Below are positions 1 to 8,180 of a stretch of 64,000 nucleotides of DNA, piece by piece (the first letter of the stretch is position 1; every line of letters begins with the position of its first letter). Under the pieces are notes generated by a model. The model made no database searches and had not been told where the DNA came from. It saw only the letters and a list, made by a program, of their open reading frames with translations. Source of the DNA: Acidobacteriota bacterium (lineage in GTDB: Bacteria; Acidobacteriota; Blastocatellia; Pyrinomonadales; Pyrinomonadaceae); assembly GCA_019242475.1 (NCBI GenBank), contig JAFAVK010000023.1, positions 1 through 64,000 of the forward strand. The letters are read 5' to 3'. Position numbers and translations under genes: made by a program.

Positions 1-388
1 GCGCGAGCCGAACCTCTACGGCACGCACCACATCGGCGCCTCGACCGACCAGGCGCAGGAGGCCATCGCCGCCGAGACCGTCCGCGTCATCCGCACCTTC
101 AAGGAGACGGGGCGCGTCCCGAACGTCGTCAACCTCGCGCGCCGCACGCCCTCGACGCACACGCTCGTCGTGCGCCACCGCGACCGCCCCGGCGTGCTCG
201 CCTCCGTCCTCGACCGCGTCCGCGCCGAGTCGCTCAACGTGCAGGAGATGGAGAACGTCATCTTCGAAGGGTCGGAGGCGGCCGTCGCCCGCATCAACCT
301 CGAAGGCGGGCTCGCGCCCGAAGTGCTCGAACGACTGAAAGCCGAGAACGCCGACATCATCGAGTTGAGCCTGCTGGAAATCAGATAA
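1..388 (+). CDS. serA: D-3-phosphoglycerate dehydrogenase, C-terminal part (cut by window edge)
   Basis: The reading frame is open from base 2 and ends at a TAA at 386-388. The visible 128 residues carry the end of the catalytic domain (GTHHIGASTDQAQEA, then FKETGRVPNVVNLA, both typical of 3-phosphoglycerate dehydrogenase) followed by an ACT-type tail from about THTLVVRHRDRPGVLASVL to the end. The enzyme oxidises 3-phosphoglycerate to 3-phosphohydroxypyruvate, the first step of serine synthesis, in the cytosol; the ACT domain usually senses serine. Only 11 bases separate it from serC, which catalyses the next step, so the two are almost certainly one operon. The N-terminal substrate and NAD-binding parts lie outside the window, so the type of SerA cannot be judged. 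Confidence 0.9.
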   Translation, partial: REPNLYGTHHIGASTDQAQEAIAAETVRVIRTFKETGRVPNVVNLARRTPSTHTLVVRHRDRPGVLASVLDRVRAESLNVQEMENVIFEGSEAAVARINLEGGLAPEVLERLKAENADIIELSLLEIR

Positions 389-399
389 AGGAAAGAGAC

Positions 400-1485
400 A
401 TGACTGAGAGAATCTTTAACTTCAGCGCGGGGCCGGCGGTCTTGCCCGTGCCGGTGCTTGAGAGGGCGCGGGAGGAGATGTTGAGTCTGCCCGGCGTCGG
501 GATGAGCGTGATGGAGATCAGCCACCGCTCGAAGCCCTTCCAGGCCATCATCGACGGGGCCGAAGGCGGACTGCGCGGGTTGTTAGGCATCCCCGAGGGC
601 TACCGCGTGCTCTTCCTGCAAGGCGGCGCGAGTTTGCAGTTCTCGATGGTGCCGATGAACTTCCTCGCGGAAGGCGGGAGCGCCGACTACGTCATCACGG
701 GGTCTTGGGGCAAGAAGGCCGTCAAGGAGGCGAAGCGGGTCGGCGCGACGAGCGTCGCGGCGGACATGGCCGACTCGGGCTACAACCGCATCCCCGCACA
801 GGACGAGCTGAAGCTCGACGCGGGCGCCGCCTACGTCCACGTCACCTCGAACGAGACCATCGAGGGCGTCGAGTGGAAGGGCGAGCCGGAGGTGGGCGAC
901 GTGCCGCTCGTCTGCGACGCCTCGTCCGACATCTGCTCGCGGCCGGTGGACGTGTCGAAGTACGCGCTCATCTACGCGGGCGCGCAGAAGAACCTCGGCC
1001 CCTCGGGCGTGACGGTCGTCATCATCCGCGAAGACTTTCTGGCGAAGGGGCGCGAGGGCCTCGCGACGATGCTCGACTACCGCACGCACGCCGAGAACGG
1101 CTCGCTCTACAACACGCCGAACACCTGGGGCATCTACATCCTCAACCTCGTCTGCGAATGGGTGAAGGAGCAGGGCGGGCTCGAAGGCATGTACCAGAAG
1201 AACGTCGAGAAGGCGCAGAAGATTTACGACGCCATCGACGCGACCGACTTCTACCGCGGCCACGCCGCGCCCGAAGCCCGCTCCATCATGAACGTCACCT
1301 TCCGCCTCCCCAGTGAAGAACTGGAAAAGAAGTTCGCGTCTGAGGCGACGGCCGCCGGCCTCGACGGCCTCAAAGGCCACCGCTCCGTCGGCGGCATCCG
1401 CGCCTCCATCTACAACGCCTTCCCCCCCGCCGGCTGCGACGCCCTCACCCAATTCATGAAAGAGTTCGAACGCACCAACGGCTAA
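400..1485 (+). CDS. serC: phosphoserine aminotransferase
   Basis: A 361-residue PLP enzyme of normal SerC length. It starts FNFSAGPAVLPVPVLERA, the diagnostic SerC opening, and has the Schiff-base region around YAGAQKNLGPSGVTVVI (about residues 189-205), where the lysine of AQKN binds PLP. It converts 3-phosphohydroxypyruvate and glutamate to O-phosphoserine and 2-oxoglutarate, and may also serve pyridoxine synthesis. The start at 400 is supported by a purine-rich site (aaaggaaagag) seven bases upstream. It is the second gene of a serA-serC operon and is followed by a perfect hairpin at 1492-1523. Confidence 0.96.
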   Translation: MTERIFNFSAGPAVLPVPVLERAREEMLSLPGVGMSVMEISHRSKPFQAIIDGAEGGLRGLLGIPEGYRVLFLQGGASLQFSMVPMNFLAEGGSADYVITGSWGKKAVKEAKRVGATSVAADMADSGYNRIPAQDELKLDAGAAYVHVTSNETIEGVEWKGEPEVGDVPLVCDASSDICSRPVDVSKYALIYAGAQKNLGPSGVTVVIIREDFLAKGREGLATMLDYRTHAENGSLYNTPNTWGIYILNLVCEWVKEQGGLEGMYQKNVEKAQKIYDAIDATDFYRGHAAPEARSIMNVTFRLPSEELEKKFASEATAAGLDGLKGHRSVGGIRASIYNAFPPAGCDALTQFMKEFERTNG

Positions 1486-1491
1486 CACCCC

Positions 1492-1523
1492 GAAGGCGCG
1501 GCGGAACGTTCCGCCGCGCCTTC
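1492..1523. terminator. perfect palindrome downstream of serC
   Basis: Two 16-base arms (1492-1507 and 1508-1523) are exact reverse complements with no spacer, GC-rich in the middle. It lies 6 bases after the serC stop and between convergent genes, so it probably ends transcription from both sides. There is no clear T tract on the plus strand. Confidence 0.7.
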
Positions 1524-1583
1524 ACAACAACACTCCCACCAAAGTTCGGTTATTTCCGCTGCAAGCCTTCCACGTTGACGAAT

Positions 1584-4067
1584 TCAGCTTTCGCACTCCG
1601 CGAGTGTCTGGCGAGCCTCTTCGAGGTCTGGGTGGCGCAGAGTTGTGAACATTTCGACCGCGCGTCGTGCATACGGGAGGGCTTCCGGTTTCCGGTATTG
1701 CCAAGCAAGGGCCTTCGCGAGGCGACAGCAGTCGCTGGCGATTAACTGCTTGCGGCCGAGGTTTTCGGACAAAGCCAAGGCTTCGCGAGCCATAGTCTCC
1801 GCGCCAGCCCAGTCTTCGCGCTCTATCGCAACATCGACTAGATTGCCGGTTAGAGTGGCGATGCTTTCACGTCGATTAATTTTTCGGGCAATCCGCAACG
1901 CCTCACGGCAGTCACGCTCTGCGGCGTCGAGATCGCCGGAGCGGTGTTCGGCATCAGCCAATGCAGTAAGGTGAATAATGACATCCGCGCTTTCTGGATT
2001 TAAGGCTCTGTGAAGTTCTACAGTTTTGCGGAAGGCCGCGATGGCGGCAGGGTAATCCCTAGCCTGAAGGTGCCCTTCGCCCCTCAAGCGGATGACAGTA
2101 GCTTGTTCGTGGGCATCGGCTTTGGCATCGCGCCAGTGGGCCTCGGCACGGTCGGCGGAGGCAAGCACTTCTGCCGACTGACTACGTAGACTTTGGAGCC
2201 AGCCGGCATCGTAAGCGCGCCAGCCAGCATTCCAAAAATCTTTGGCCGCCACGGCCTTGACTTCGGCGTCCCACGAAAGGGCGAGCCATTCATCCCAGCG
2301 GCCAGTGAAATCAAGAAAATCTCTCAAGGCATCGCACGCAGTCTGAAGCCGATCATTCGGCCCAGTGAGAAAGCGCTGTAGGGCGGCGGCGATAGTAGGC
2401 CACTCGACGTCCAACAAGGGGAAGTTGTCGTATTTCTGGTAGCCATTCTCCACCAGCAGCGCGTAGGCATGTTTTTCGAGCCGGTCGCCAGTCTCCGCGA
2501 CGACCTCGGGCTTCCGCCGCCGCAAGAAGTCGGCGACCATCGGCACGAGGGCGAATGCCGTTTCCTCGATATCTGGGACGACCAGCGAGCGGTTGGTTAG
2601 TGCATGCAGGGCAGTCTCGGCCGGATTCTCATCGCAGCCTGCGACTGTGGCTATATGCTCCACCTTCGCCGGCAGGGTGAAGTAGGTGAGGGCACAGAGG
2701 ACTTTGGTCTCGTTGTTGGTAAATTCGTTAACGAGGTCACCGAAAACGAATTCCAACGGGTCATTGTCATCCGGGCAGGAGCAGAGAAAATTGAGCGCAT
2801 CGTTGATGGTGCGGCAGCTCCCGCGGCCGAGTTGGCCGGCCACCCAGCGAAGGAGCAGCGGGTTGCCAGCGGTCTGCTCGTAAAGGGCGATGCGTTCCTT
2901 CTTCTTAGTTTTCTTCAGTAATCGATTGCGCTCGGCTAAGTCGGTAAGAGTTTCAAGCGCGGCCTTTTGGCTGAGGCTTTCGAGGATGAGTTCCTCCGAG
3001 CCGGAGCCGATGCGACGGCGGCTGGTGAGGATGGCCTTGCAGCCCTGCGGCAGGCGCTTGACGAAGGTGAAGAGTTTGTCGCGGTCGGGCTTGGGGAGTG
3101 ATTCGAGGTTGTCGAGGATGAGGAGCGCGTGCTCGTCGCGGAGCGCGTCGAGAAGCAGGCGGATGCGGTCGTCTTCAGGGGCCTTCAGGATGTCGGCGCG
3201 GCCGAGTTCGCGGGAGAGTTCGTTGAGCATTTCGAGGAAGCCGGGGAGGACGAAGACGCCCAGTTCGCGCACGCCATCGTCGTCCAACTCGCGGTTCTTG
3301 ACGGAGACGAAGACGATGCGGTTGAACTGTGCGGGTGTGCAGTCGTAGGCGGCGCGGATGGCGAGGGAGGTCTTGCCCATGCCGCCGGGGCCGTCGATGA
3401 GGGCGCCCCAGGTGCGGTTGTCGGGGTCGAGGGCTTCGCGGATGTGGGCGAGTTCCTCCTCACGGCCGAAGAAGGGTTGGAGGCGCGGGAGGTTGTTGGG
3501 GATAAGTGTCCGCGGCGGCTCAACCGTGCCCTGCTGTCTGCTCTTGAATTCGCTCAACGCTTGGTAGACGAGGCGGTGAAGCTCTTCCGCTGACTTGAAC
3601 TCTTTGCGCACGCGCCCGGCGGCGGCGCGCGTCTTGAACTTGCTGAGCTTCTCCTGAGCGAGCGTGTCGGCTTCGATATCGTCCGCGGTGAAGGCGTGCT
3701 TCTTGTGTGCGGTGAAGACGAGAACCTCTTGGAGCCTACCCTCCGCTTTGCGCGCAACGGCATGGTTGAACTCCATTTCTGTAATTGAGCCGTCTTCACC
3801 GTCGGGCACCCAGCCGTAGCGGAAGGCGTAGATGCCGATGTAGATGTCGGCCTGCTCGACCATCTCCAAGGAGGCGGCGATGCCGGTCGCGTCCCGCGCC
3901 GGGAGTTGTTCCATGCCGATGGGGAAGACGCCCGCATCAAGACACGCCTGATGCGCCTGCGCCCGATGTTCCGGCAGGTCGAGCGCCGTGCTGCTGATCA
4001 TGGCCGTGAGCTGTCCGGGCCGCGGCCGGGCGGGTGCTTCGACGTGGGTGGGGTCTGGAGGAGTCAT
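1584..4067 (-). CDS. DUF4062 / NB-ARC STAND ATPase with C-terminal TPR-like repeats
   Basis: An 827-residue protein in three parts. Residues about 20-110 form a DUF4062 domain (MISSTALDLPEHRAQ, then DIYIGIYAFRYGWVPD and ITEMEFNHA). Residues about 195-450 are an NB-ARC/STAND NTPase with a P-loop GPGGMGKTSLA, a Walker B-like ALLILDNLES and an ILTSRR sensor segment. The rest is helical and ends in TPR-like pairs (about 640-820). STAND proteins act as ligand-triggered ATP switches, and DUF4062 is often the effector or recruitment module, so a signalling or phage-defence role is possible but not shown. It stands alone between convergent serC and a divergent secreted gene. By eye the C-terminal half (about 1600-2900) is less GC-biased than the N-terminal half, hinting at separate origins or faster evolution. 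The start at 4067 has AAAGG upstream; an internal Met at residue 23 is an alternative. Confidence 0.8.
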   Translation of the reverse strand: MTPPDPTHVEAPARPRPGQLTAMISSTALDLPEHRAQAHQACLDAGVFPIGMEQLPARDATGIAASLEMVEQADIYIGIYAFRYGWVPDGEDGSITEMEFNHAVARKAEGRLQEVLVFTAHKKHAFTADDIEADTLAQEKLSKFKTRAAAGRVRKEFKSAEELHRLVYQALSEFKSRQQGTVEPPRTLIPNNLPRLQPFFGREEELAHIREALDPDNRTWGALIDGPGGMGKTSLAIRAAYDCTPAQFNRIVFVSVKNRELDDDGVRELGVFVLPGFLEMLNELSRELGRADILKAPEDDRIRLLLDALRDEHALLILDNLESLPKPDRDKLFTFVKRLPQGCKAILTSRRRIGSGSEELILESLSQKAALETLTDLAERNRLLKKTKKKERIALYEQTAGNPLLLRWVAGQLGRGSCRTINDALNFLCSCPDDNDPLEFVFGDLVNEFTNNETKVLCALTYFTLPAKVEHIATVAGCDENPAETALHALTNRSLVVPDIEETAFALVPMVADFLRRRKPEVVAETGDRLEKHAYALLVENGYQKYDNFPLLDVEWPTIAAALQRFLTGPNDRLQTACDALRDFLDFTGRWDEWLALSWDAEVKAVAAKDFWNAGWRAYDAGWLQSLRSQSAEVLASADRAEAHWRDAKADAHEQATVIRLRGEGHLQARDYPAAIAAFRKTVELHRALNPESADVIIHLTALADAEHRSGDLDAAERDCREALRIARKINRRESIATLTGNLVDVAIEREDWAGAETMAREALALSENLGRKQLIASDCCRLAKALAWQYRKPEALPYARRAVEMFTTLRHPDLEEARQTLAECES

Positions 4068-4223
4068 ATCCGTTCAACCTTTGGTGCTGATTATCCACGG
4101 CGGGGGCGGAACGGCCAATGGTTTTTGGTGGGGCGTGTGCTTGGCAGGGGGGCGGGCGGGGGGTAAAGTATGGGCGCCGTTTGAAGTCTCCCGTTGCGCG
4201 CTGCGGGCGCTTTCCCCCTGAAG

Positions 4224-5297
4224 ATGATGAGCACGAAAATACTGTTCCCCCTGGCCCTCTTTGTCAGCCTGTCGGCCGCGGTCTTCTCCGCCGGGCAGAG
4301 TCAGTCGAGCAAGCCGTCACCTATTGAACTGCCTTCAGAAAAACATCTACGCAACGTCAGGCAGTTGACGAGCGGCGGGGAGAATGCGGAGGCGTACTTC
4401 TCGGGCGGGGGCGAGCGGCTCATCTTCCAGTCGAAGCGCAATGGGGCGGAGTGCGACCAGATTTACACGATGCGCGTGGACGGGTCGGACGTGCGGATGG
4501 TCTCGACGGGGAAGGGGCGGACGACCTGCTCGTACTTCTTCCCGCGCGGCGGGCGCATCCTCTATTCGTCCACGCACCTCGCTTCGGAGAAGTGCCCGAC
4601 GCCGCCCGACTACTCGCGCGGGTACGTGTGGGCCGTCTACCCCGCTTACGACATCTTCACGGCGCGCGAGGACGGCTCGGACGTGAGGCAGTTGACGAAG
4701 TCGCCGGGGTACGACGCCGAGGCGACGATGTCCGTGGACGGGAGGCGGATCGTCTTCACGTCGATGCGCGACGGCGACCTCGACATCTACACGATGGACG
4801 CCGACGGGAAGAACGTGAAGCGTCTGACGGACGAGCTGGGTTACGACGGCGGCCCCTTCTTCTCGCGCGACGGGAAGATGATCGTCTACCGCGCGAACCA
4901 CCCGAAGACGCCCGAGCAGGTCGAGCGCTACAAGAAGCTTCTGGCCGAGAATCTCATCGAGCCGAACGCGCTCGAAATCTGGGTGATGAACGCGGACGGG
5001 ACGGGCAAGCGGCAGGTGACTAACTTAGGCGTCGCCAGCTTCGCGCCCTACTTCCTGCCCGACGGCAAGCGGATCATCTTCTCCTCGAACTACCCGAACA
5101 TCAGGAGCCGCGACTTCAACCTCTTCGTCGTCGGCGTTGACGGGAAGGGGCTCGAACAGGTCACCTTCAACGAAACCTTCGACGGCTTCCCGATGTTCTC
5201 GCCCGACGGGCGGCGGCTCGTCTTCGCCTCGAACCGGAACGCCGCCGTGCGCGGCGACACCAACGTCTTCATCGCCGACTGGGTGGAGAAAGAATGA
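4224..5297 (+). CDS. secreted WD40-like (TolB-type) beta-propeller protein
   Basis: About 358 residues. ATG codons at 4224 and 4227 open a good signal peptide (KILFPLALFVSLSAAVFSAG), so an upstream extension in the same frame is probably not used. The mature part contains repeated blades of the PD40/TolB kind, for example AEAYFSGGGERLIFQS, DAEATMSVDGRRIVFTS, DGGPFFSRDGKMIVYRA, FAPYFLPDGKRIIFSS and FDGFPMFSPDGRRLVFAS, each about 45-55 residues long. Such propellers bind proteins or peptides in the periplasm; the ligand cannot be told from sequence. An M28 peptidase follows 98 bases downstream on the same strand, so joint export and peptide handling is plausible. The stop codon coincides with the start of a heptamer repeat. 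Confidence 0.85.
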   Translation: MMSTKILFPLALFVSLSAAVFSAGQSQSSKPSPIELPSEKHLRNVRQLTSGGENAEAYFSGGGERLIFQSKRNGAECDQIYTMRVDGSDVRMVSTGKGRTTCSYFFPRGGRILYSSTHLASEKCPTPPDYSRGYVWAVYPAYDIFTAREDGSDVRQLTKSPGYDAEATMSVDGRRIVFTSMRDGDLDIYTMDADGKNVKRLTDELGYDGGPFFSRDGKMIVYRANHPKTPEQVERYKKLLAENLIEPNALEIWVMNADGTGKRQVTNLGVASFAPYFLPDGKRIIFSSNYPNIRSRDFNLFVVGVDGKGLEQVTFNETFDGFPMFSPDGRRLVFASNRNAAVRGDTNVFIADWVEKE

Positions 5298-5364
5298 TGA
5301 GTGATGAATGATGAATATGACGACGAAGCCGTATCCATCATTCATCACGCATCATTCATCATTT
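5292..5364. repeat. heptamer inverted repeat, gatgaat family, copy 1
   Basis: The left arm begins on the stop codon of the propeller gene and repeats gatgaat/gatgagt words; the right arm (about 5337-5363) carries the reverse complement with one extra word. The spacer is about 20 bases. The element fills nearly the whole gap to the M28 peptidase. Other copies of this word family are at 18538-18608, 56271-56342 and 63303-63384. Confidence 0.85.
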
Positions 5365-5395
5365 GAAAGCCGTTCCCCTTCAGCGGAGCAAAGTC

Positions 5396-7297
5396 ATGCA
5401 ATACCAGAGACGCCTTCGACTCCTCCTCGCGCTTCTTCTTCTTCTTCTTTCGTCAAACGCGTTCGCGCAGAGCGCGGCGAAGCCTGCGGCGGCGCCGGAC
5501 GCGGGGCGTCTGCGCGCGCACGTCACGTACCTCGCCTCCGACAAGCTCGAAGGCCGGCGCACGGGCACCGCGGGCGCGCGGGAGGCCGCGCGCTACGTCG
5601 CGCGCGAGCTGGCGCGCGTCGGCGTGCAGCCCGGCTTCCGCGTCAACTGCGACGATTCGAACGACAGCTGTTACATGCAGGAGTTCCCCTACGTCGCGTC
5701 CGTCGAGCTGGGTCGGGGGAACGCGCTGACGGCCACGCGGCGCGTCGGCGATTCGACGCAGGGCGCGCCGATGGCGATTGACTTCAAGGTCGGCGAGGAC
5801 TGGATGCCGGTCGGCTTCGGCTCTTCGGGAAGGGTCGAGGCGCCGCTCGCCTTCGTCGGCTACGGGATTACGGCCGCCGAGCAGAACTACGACGACTACA
5901 AGGGCGCCGTCGCCGCGGGCAAGGTCGCGCTCGCCTTCGCGGGCACGCCCGACGGCGACAGCCCGCACGCACGCTTCGCGCGCGCGGGCGAGCTGCGCTT
6001 CAAGGCCGCGGCCGCGCGCGCCGCCGGGGCGAAGGCGCTCGTCGTCATCGCGGGCGAAGAGGAGTTCAAGAAGGATAAGCTGGCGACGCTCAGGTATGAC
6101 AACGCGGGCGGCGACGCGGGGCTGCCCGTCGCGGTCATCTCGCGGCAGGCGGCGGCGGAGGTGCTGGGCCTGAGTAACGCCGCGCTGCTCGCGGAGTTCG
6201 AGAAGTCCCTGCGCGGCGGCGTCCCCGTCGTAGGCGTGCAGGGTGCGGAGCCGGGCGGGGGAGTCGTGTTGAGCCTTTCGACCGACGTGGTGCGGAAGGA
6301 GGCGCCGGCCGCCAACGTCGTCGGCGTGCTGGAAGGCTCGGACGCGAGGTTGAAGTCGGAGTTCATCGTCGTCGGCGCGCACTACGACCACCTGGGCCGC
6401 GGCGGCGAGGGGAGCCTCGCGGCGCGCGAGGGCGAGGTGCACCACGGCGCCGACGACAACGCCTCGGGCACGGCCGGCCTGCTCGAGCTGGCGCGCCTCT
6501 TCGCCGCCGACCGGAAGCCCCTGCGGCGCACCGTCGTCTTCGTCGCCTTCGGCGGCGAGGAGGAGGGGCTCATCGGTTCGAGCTACTACGTGCAGCACCC
6601 CGCCTTCCCTCTGGCGCAGACGGTGGCGATGCTCAACATGGACATGATCGGGCGGCTGCGCGGCGGCGCGCTCAACGTCGGCGGCGTCGGCACGGCCGCC
6701 GAGCTGCGCGCGCTGGTCGAAGGGCTGAACAAGGGCGACACGGCCGCGCCGAGCCCCGCGGCCGAGCGCTTCGCTTTGCGCCTGAGCGAGGACGGCTTCG
6801 GCCCGAGCGACCACTCTTCGTTCTACGCGCGGCGCGTCCCCGTCCTCTTCTTCTTCACGGGCACGCACGAGGACTACCACAAGCCTTCGGACACGGCCGA
6901 CCGCATCAACTACGAGGGCGAGGCCCAGGTACTTCAACTCGTGCGCGACATCGTCTACCGCTTGCAGCAGACGGACGCGCGCCCGACCTACGCGGTCGCC
7001 AAGTCCGAGGCCAACGCGCGCACGACCTTCCGCGTCTCGCTCGGCACCGTGCCCTCCTACGGCGAATCGACCGACGGCCTCAAGCTCGACGCCGTGCGCG
7101 AGGGCTCGCCCGCCGCCGCCGCGGGGATGAAGGCCGGCGACAAGGTTGTCAAGCTGGCCGGGCGCGACATCCGCAATGTCTACGACTACACGCAGGCGCT
7201 CTCCGAGATGAAGGCCGGCCAGGAGTACGAGGTCGAACTCCTCCGCGACGGCCAGCGCCTCACGCTCAAGGTCACGCCGGCGGAAAGGAAACAGTAG
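5396..7297 (+). CDS. secreted M28-family zinc metallopeptidase with PA insert and C-terminal PDZ domain
   Basis: The preferred ATG at 5396 follows GGAG by 7 bases and opens a signal peptide (RRLRLLLALLLLLLSSNAFA), giving 633 residues. The M28 zinc-binding motifs are complete: GAHYDH (near residue 327), HHGADDNASGT (near 348), FGGEEEGLIGS (near 388), LNMDMIGR (near 412) and THEDYHKPSDT (near 491). A PA-like region precedes the catalytic core (FVGYGITA to ALVVIAGEEEF) and a PDZ domain closes the protein (AVREGSPAAAAGMKAGDKVVKLAG). It should be an exported aminopeptidase acting on peptides. The stop TAG at 7295-7297 lies inside a heptamer array, which has therefore supplied the end of the reading frame. 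Confidence 0.92.
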   Translation: MQYQRRLRLLLALLLLLLSSNAFAQSAAKPAAAPDAGRLRAHVTYLASDKLEGRRTGTAGAREAARYVARELARVGVQPGFRVNCDDSNDSCYMQEFPYVASVELGRGNALTATRRVGDSTQGAPMAIDFKVGEDWMPVGFGSSGRVEAPLAFVGYGITAAEQNYDDYKGAVAAGKVALAFAGTPDGDSPHARFARAGELRFKAAAARAAGAKALVVIAGEEEFKKDKLATLRYDNAGGDAGLPVAVISRQAAAEVLGLSNAALLAEFEKSLRGGVPVVGVQGAEPGGGVVLSLSTDVVRKEAPAANVVGVLEGSDARLKSEFIVVGAHYDHLGRGGEGSLAAREGEVHHGADDNASGTAGLLELARLFAADRKPLRRTVVFVAFGGEEEGLIGSSYYVQHPAFPLAQTVAMLNMDMIGRLRGGALNVGGVGTAAELRALVEGLNKGDTAAPSPAAERFALRLSEDGFGPSDHSSFYARRVPVLFFFTGTHEDYHKPSDTADRINYEGEAQVLQLVRDIVYRLQQTDARPTYAVAKSEANARTTFRVSLGTVPSYGESTDGLKLDAVREGSPAAAAGMKAGDKVVKLAGRDIRNVYDYTQALSEMKAGQEYEVELLRDGQRLTLKVTPAERKQ

Positions 7298-7386
7298 ACA
7301 GTAGTGAAAAGATAAAGGCAGCGTGACTCTCATCGGTTAATGATGAGAGTCACGCTGCCTGTTTTTCTACTGACTACTGACTACTG
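7288..7386. repeat. heptamer arms (cagtagt family) around a terminator hairpin
   Basis: The left arm (acagtagacagtagtg) contains the peptidase stop codon; the right arm (about 7366-7386) reads tactgac words in reverse complement. Between them is the strong hairpin listed separately. The core shares the 14-mer GGTTAATGATGAGA with the element at 19679-19786 (there on the minus strand), which ties this copy to a wider class. Confidence 0.8.
7316..7365. terminator. bidirectional intrinsic terminator between M28 peptidase and RRM gene
   Basis: The arms 7316-7334 and 7342-7360 are perfectly complementary (19 bp) with a 7-base loop, followed by GTTTTT at 7361-7366. It is placed between convergent genes. 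Confidence 0.9.
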
Positions 7387-7391
7387 CTTTA

Positions 7392-7727
7392 TCACCATCG
7401 CGGCTCGCGGTCGCGGCCGCCGCCTCCGCCGTAGCCGCCGCCGCGTCCTCCTCCTCCGCCGCCGTAGCCGCCGCGCTCGACGCGGGGCCGCGCCTCGTTG
7501 ACCGTCAGCGTGCGGCCGCCGAACTCCTTGCCGTTGAACTGCTCGATGGCCGCGGCCGCGCCCTCGGCCGTCGCCATCTCGACGAAGCCGAAGCCGCGCG
7601 AGCGGCCGGTGTCGCGGTCTTCGACCACGGTGGCGTTCTCGACCTCGCCGGCCTGCGAGAAGACCTCGCGCAGCTCGTCGCCGGTCGTGCGGAAGTTAAG
7701 GTTCCCGACGTACAGTCTCGTGCTCAT
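7392..7727 (-). CDS. RNA-binding protein with one RRM domain and a glycine-rich tail
   Basis: A 111-residue protein. Residues 1-80 form an RNA recognition motif with RNP2 (LYVGNL, residues 5-10) and RNP1 (RGFGFVEM, about 45-52). The tail is GGYGGGGGGRGGGYGGGGG, an RGG-like stretch common in cyanobacterial and other bacterial cold-response RNA-binding proteins. It probably binds single-stranded RNA in the cytosol. The start at 7727 is backed by AAAGGA plus a purine run upstream on the minus strand. It is monocistronic and ends at a shared terminator. Confidence 0.93.
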   Translation of the reverse strand: MSTRLYVGNLNFRTTGDELREVFSQAGEVENATVVEDRDTGRSRGFGFVEMATAEGAAAAIEQFNGKEFGGRTLTVNEARPRVERGGYGGGGGGRGGGYGGGGGRDREPRW

Positions 7728-8180
7728 CTCTCTCTATCCTTTTCCGGAAGTGAAGCGCGGGCCGGGACTCGTCGCGTGCGTGAAATCTTCGGTGAGCGGG
7801 GAGCGGGACTCTGCTTTGACCACTGCGGCGGCGAGGGCGGCGACTGGAAGACGGCCCTTTCGCTCTGGCCGGCGGCGAGAGCGGCTTCAAACCAACGGCC
7901 AACCTCACTCTCCTTCAGCCGAACACCGTCGCCTCAACAGTCGCGGGCAGGCGCGGCCGCCTCCGACCGCGCGAGAGCAGGAACCTGAATGCGAGAGAGT
8001 ATGCCTAAAACCCCGCGCCCCGCGCAACAACTTTTCGCGCCCATCTTCCTTCTTGAAAAGGTCACGGCTTTAGAGGAGAATGGCGGCGCGTTTGAGTCGA
8101 GGGGCGTGTGCCCCTGAGTCTATAGCACCTCTTTCCCTTTCGCGCCGCGCCGGTGAACCCCCGGCCGTCTCTGACCCGCA
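7728..8180. other. 453-base divergent intergenic region
   Basis: This lies between the RRM gene (minus) and a kinase gene (plus). I see no convincing ORF, no heptamer array and no known RNA. It holds a weak candidate promoter for the kinase (8053-8081) and a small hairpin (AGGGGC/GCCCCT) near 8098-8117. The long divergent leader could hold an unrecognised 5' UTR for the RRM gene, as cold-shock type genes often have one. Confidence 0.4.
8053..8081 (+). promoter_or_regulatory. candidate promoter for the TPR kinase
   Basis: TTGAAA at 8053-8058 and GAGAAT at 8076-8081 with a 17-base spacer. The -35 matches five of six consensus bases and the -10 four of six, so this is only a candidate. Confidence 0.35.

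Noticed and set aside
583..1488. Minus-strand frame across serC, and similar long antisense frames across most genes
   Set aside because: High-GC codon bias leaves antisense frames open. The proteins are Arg/Val/Ala-rich without domains, and the sense frames are clearly real.
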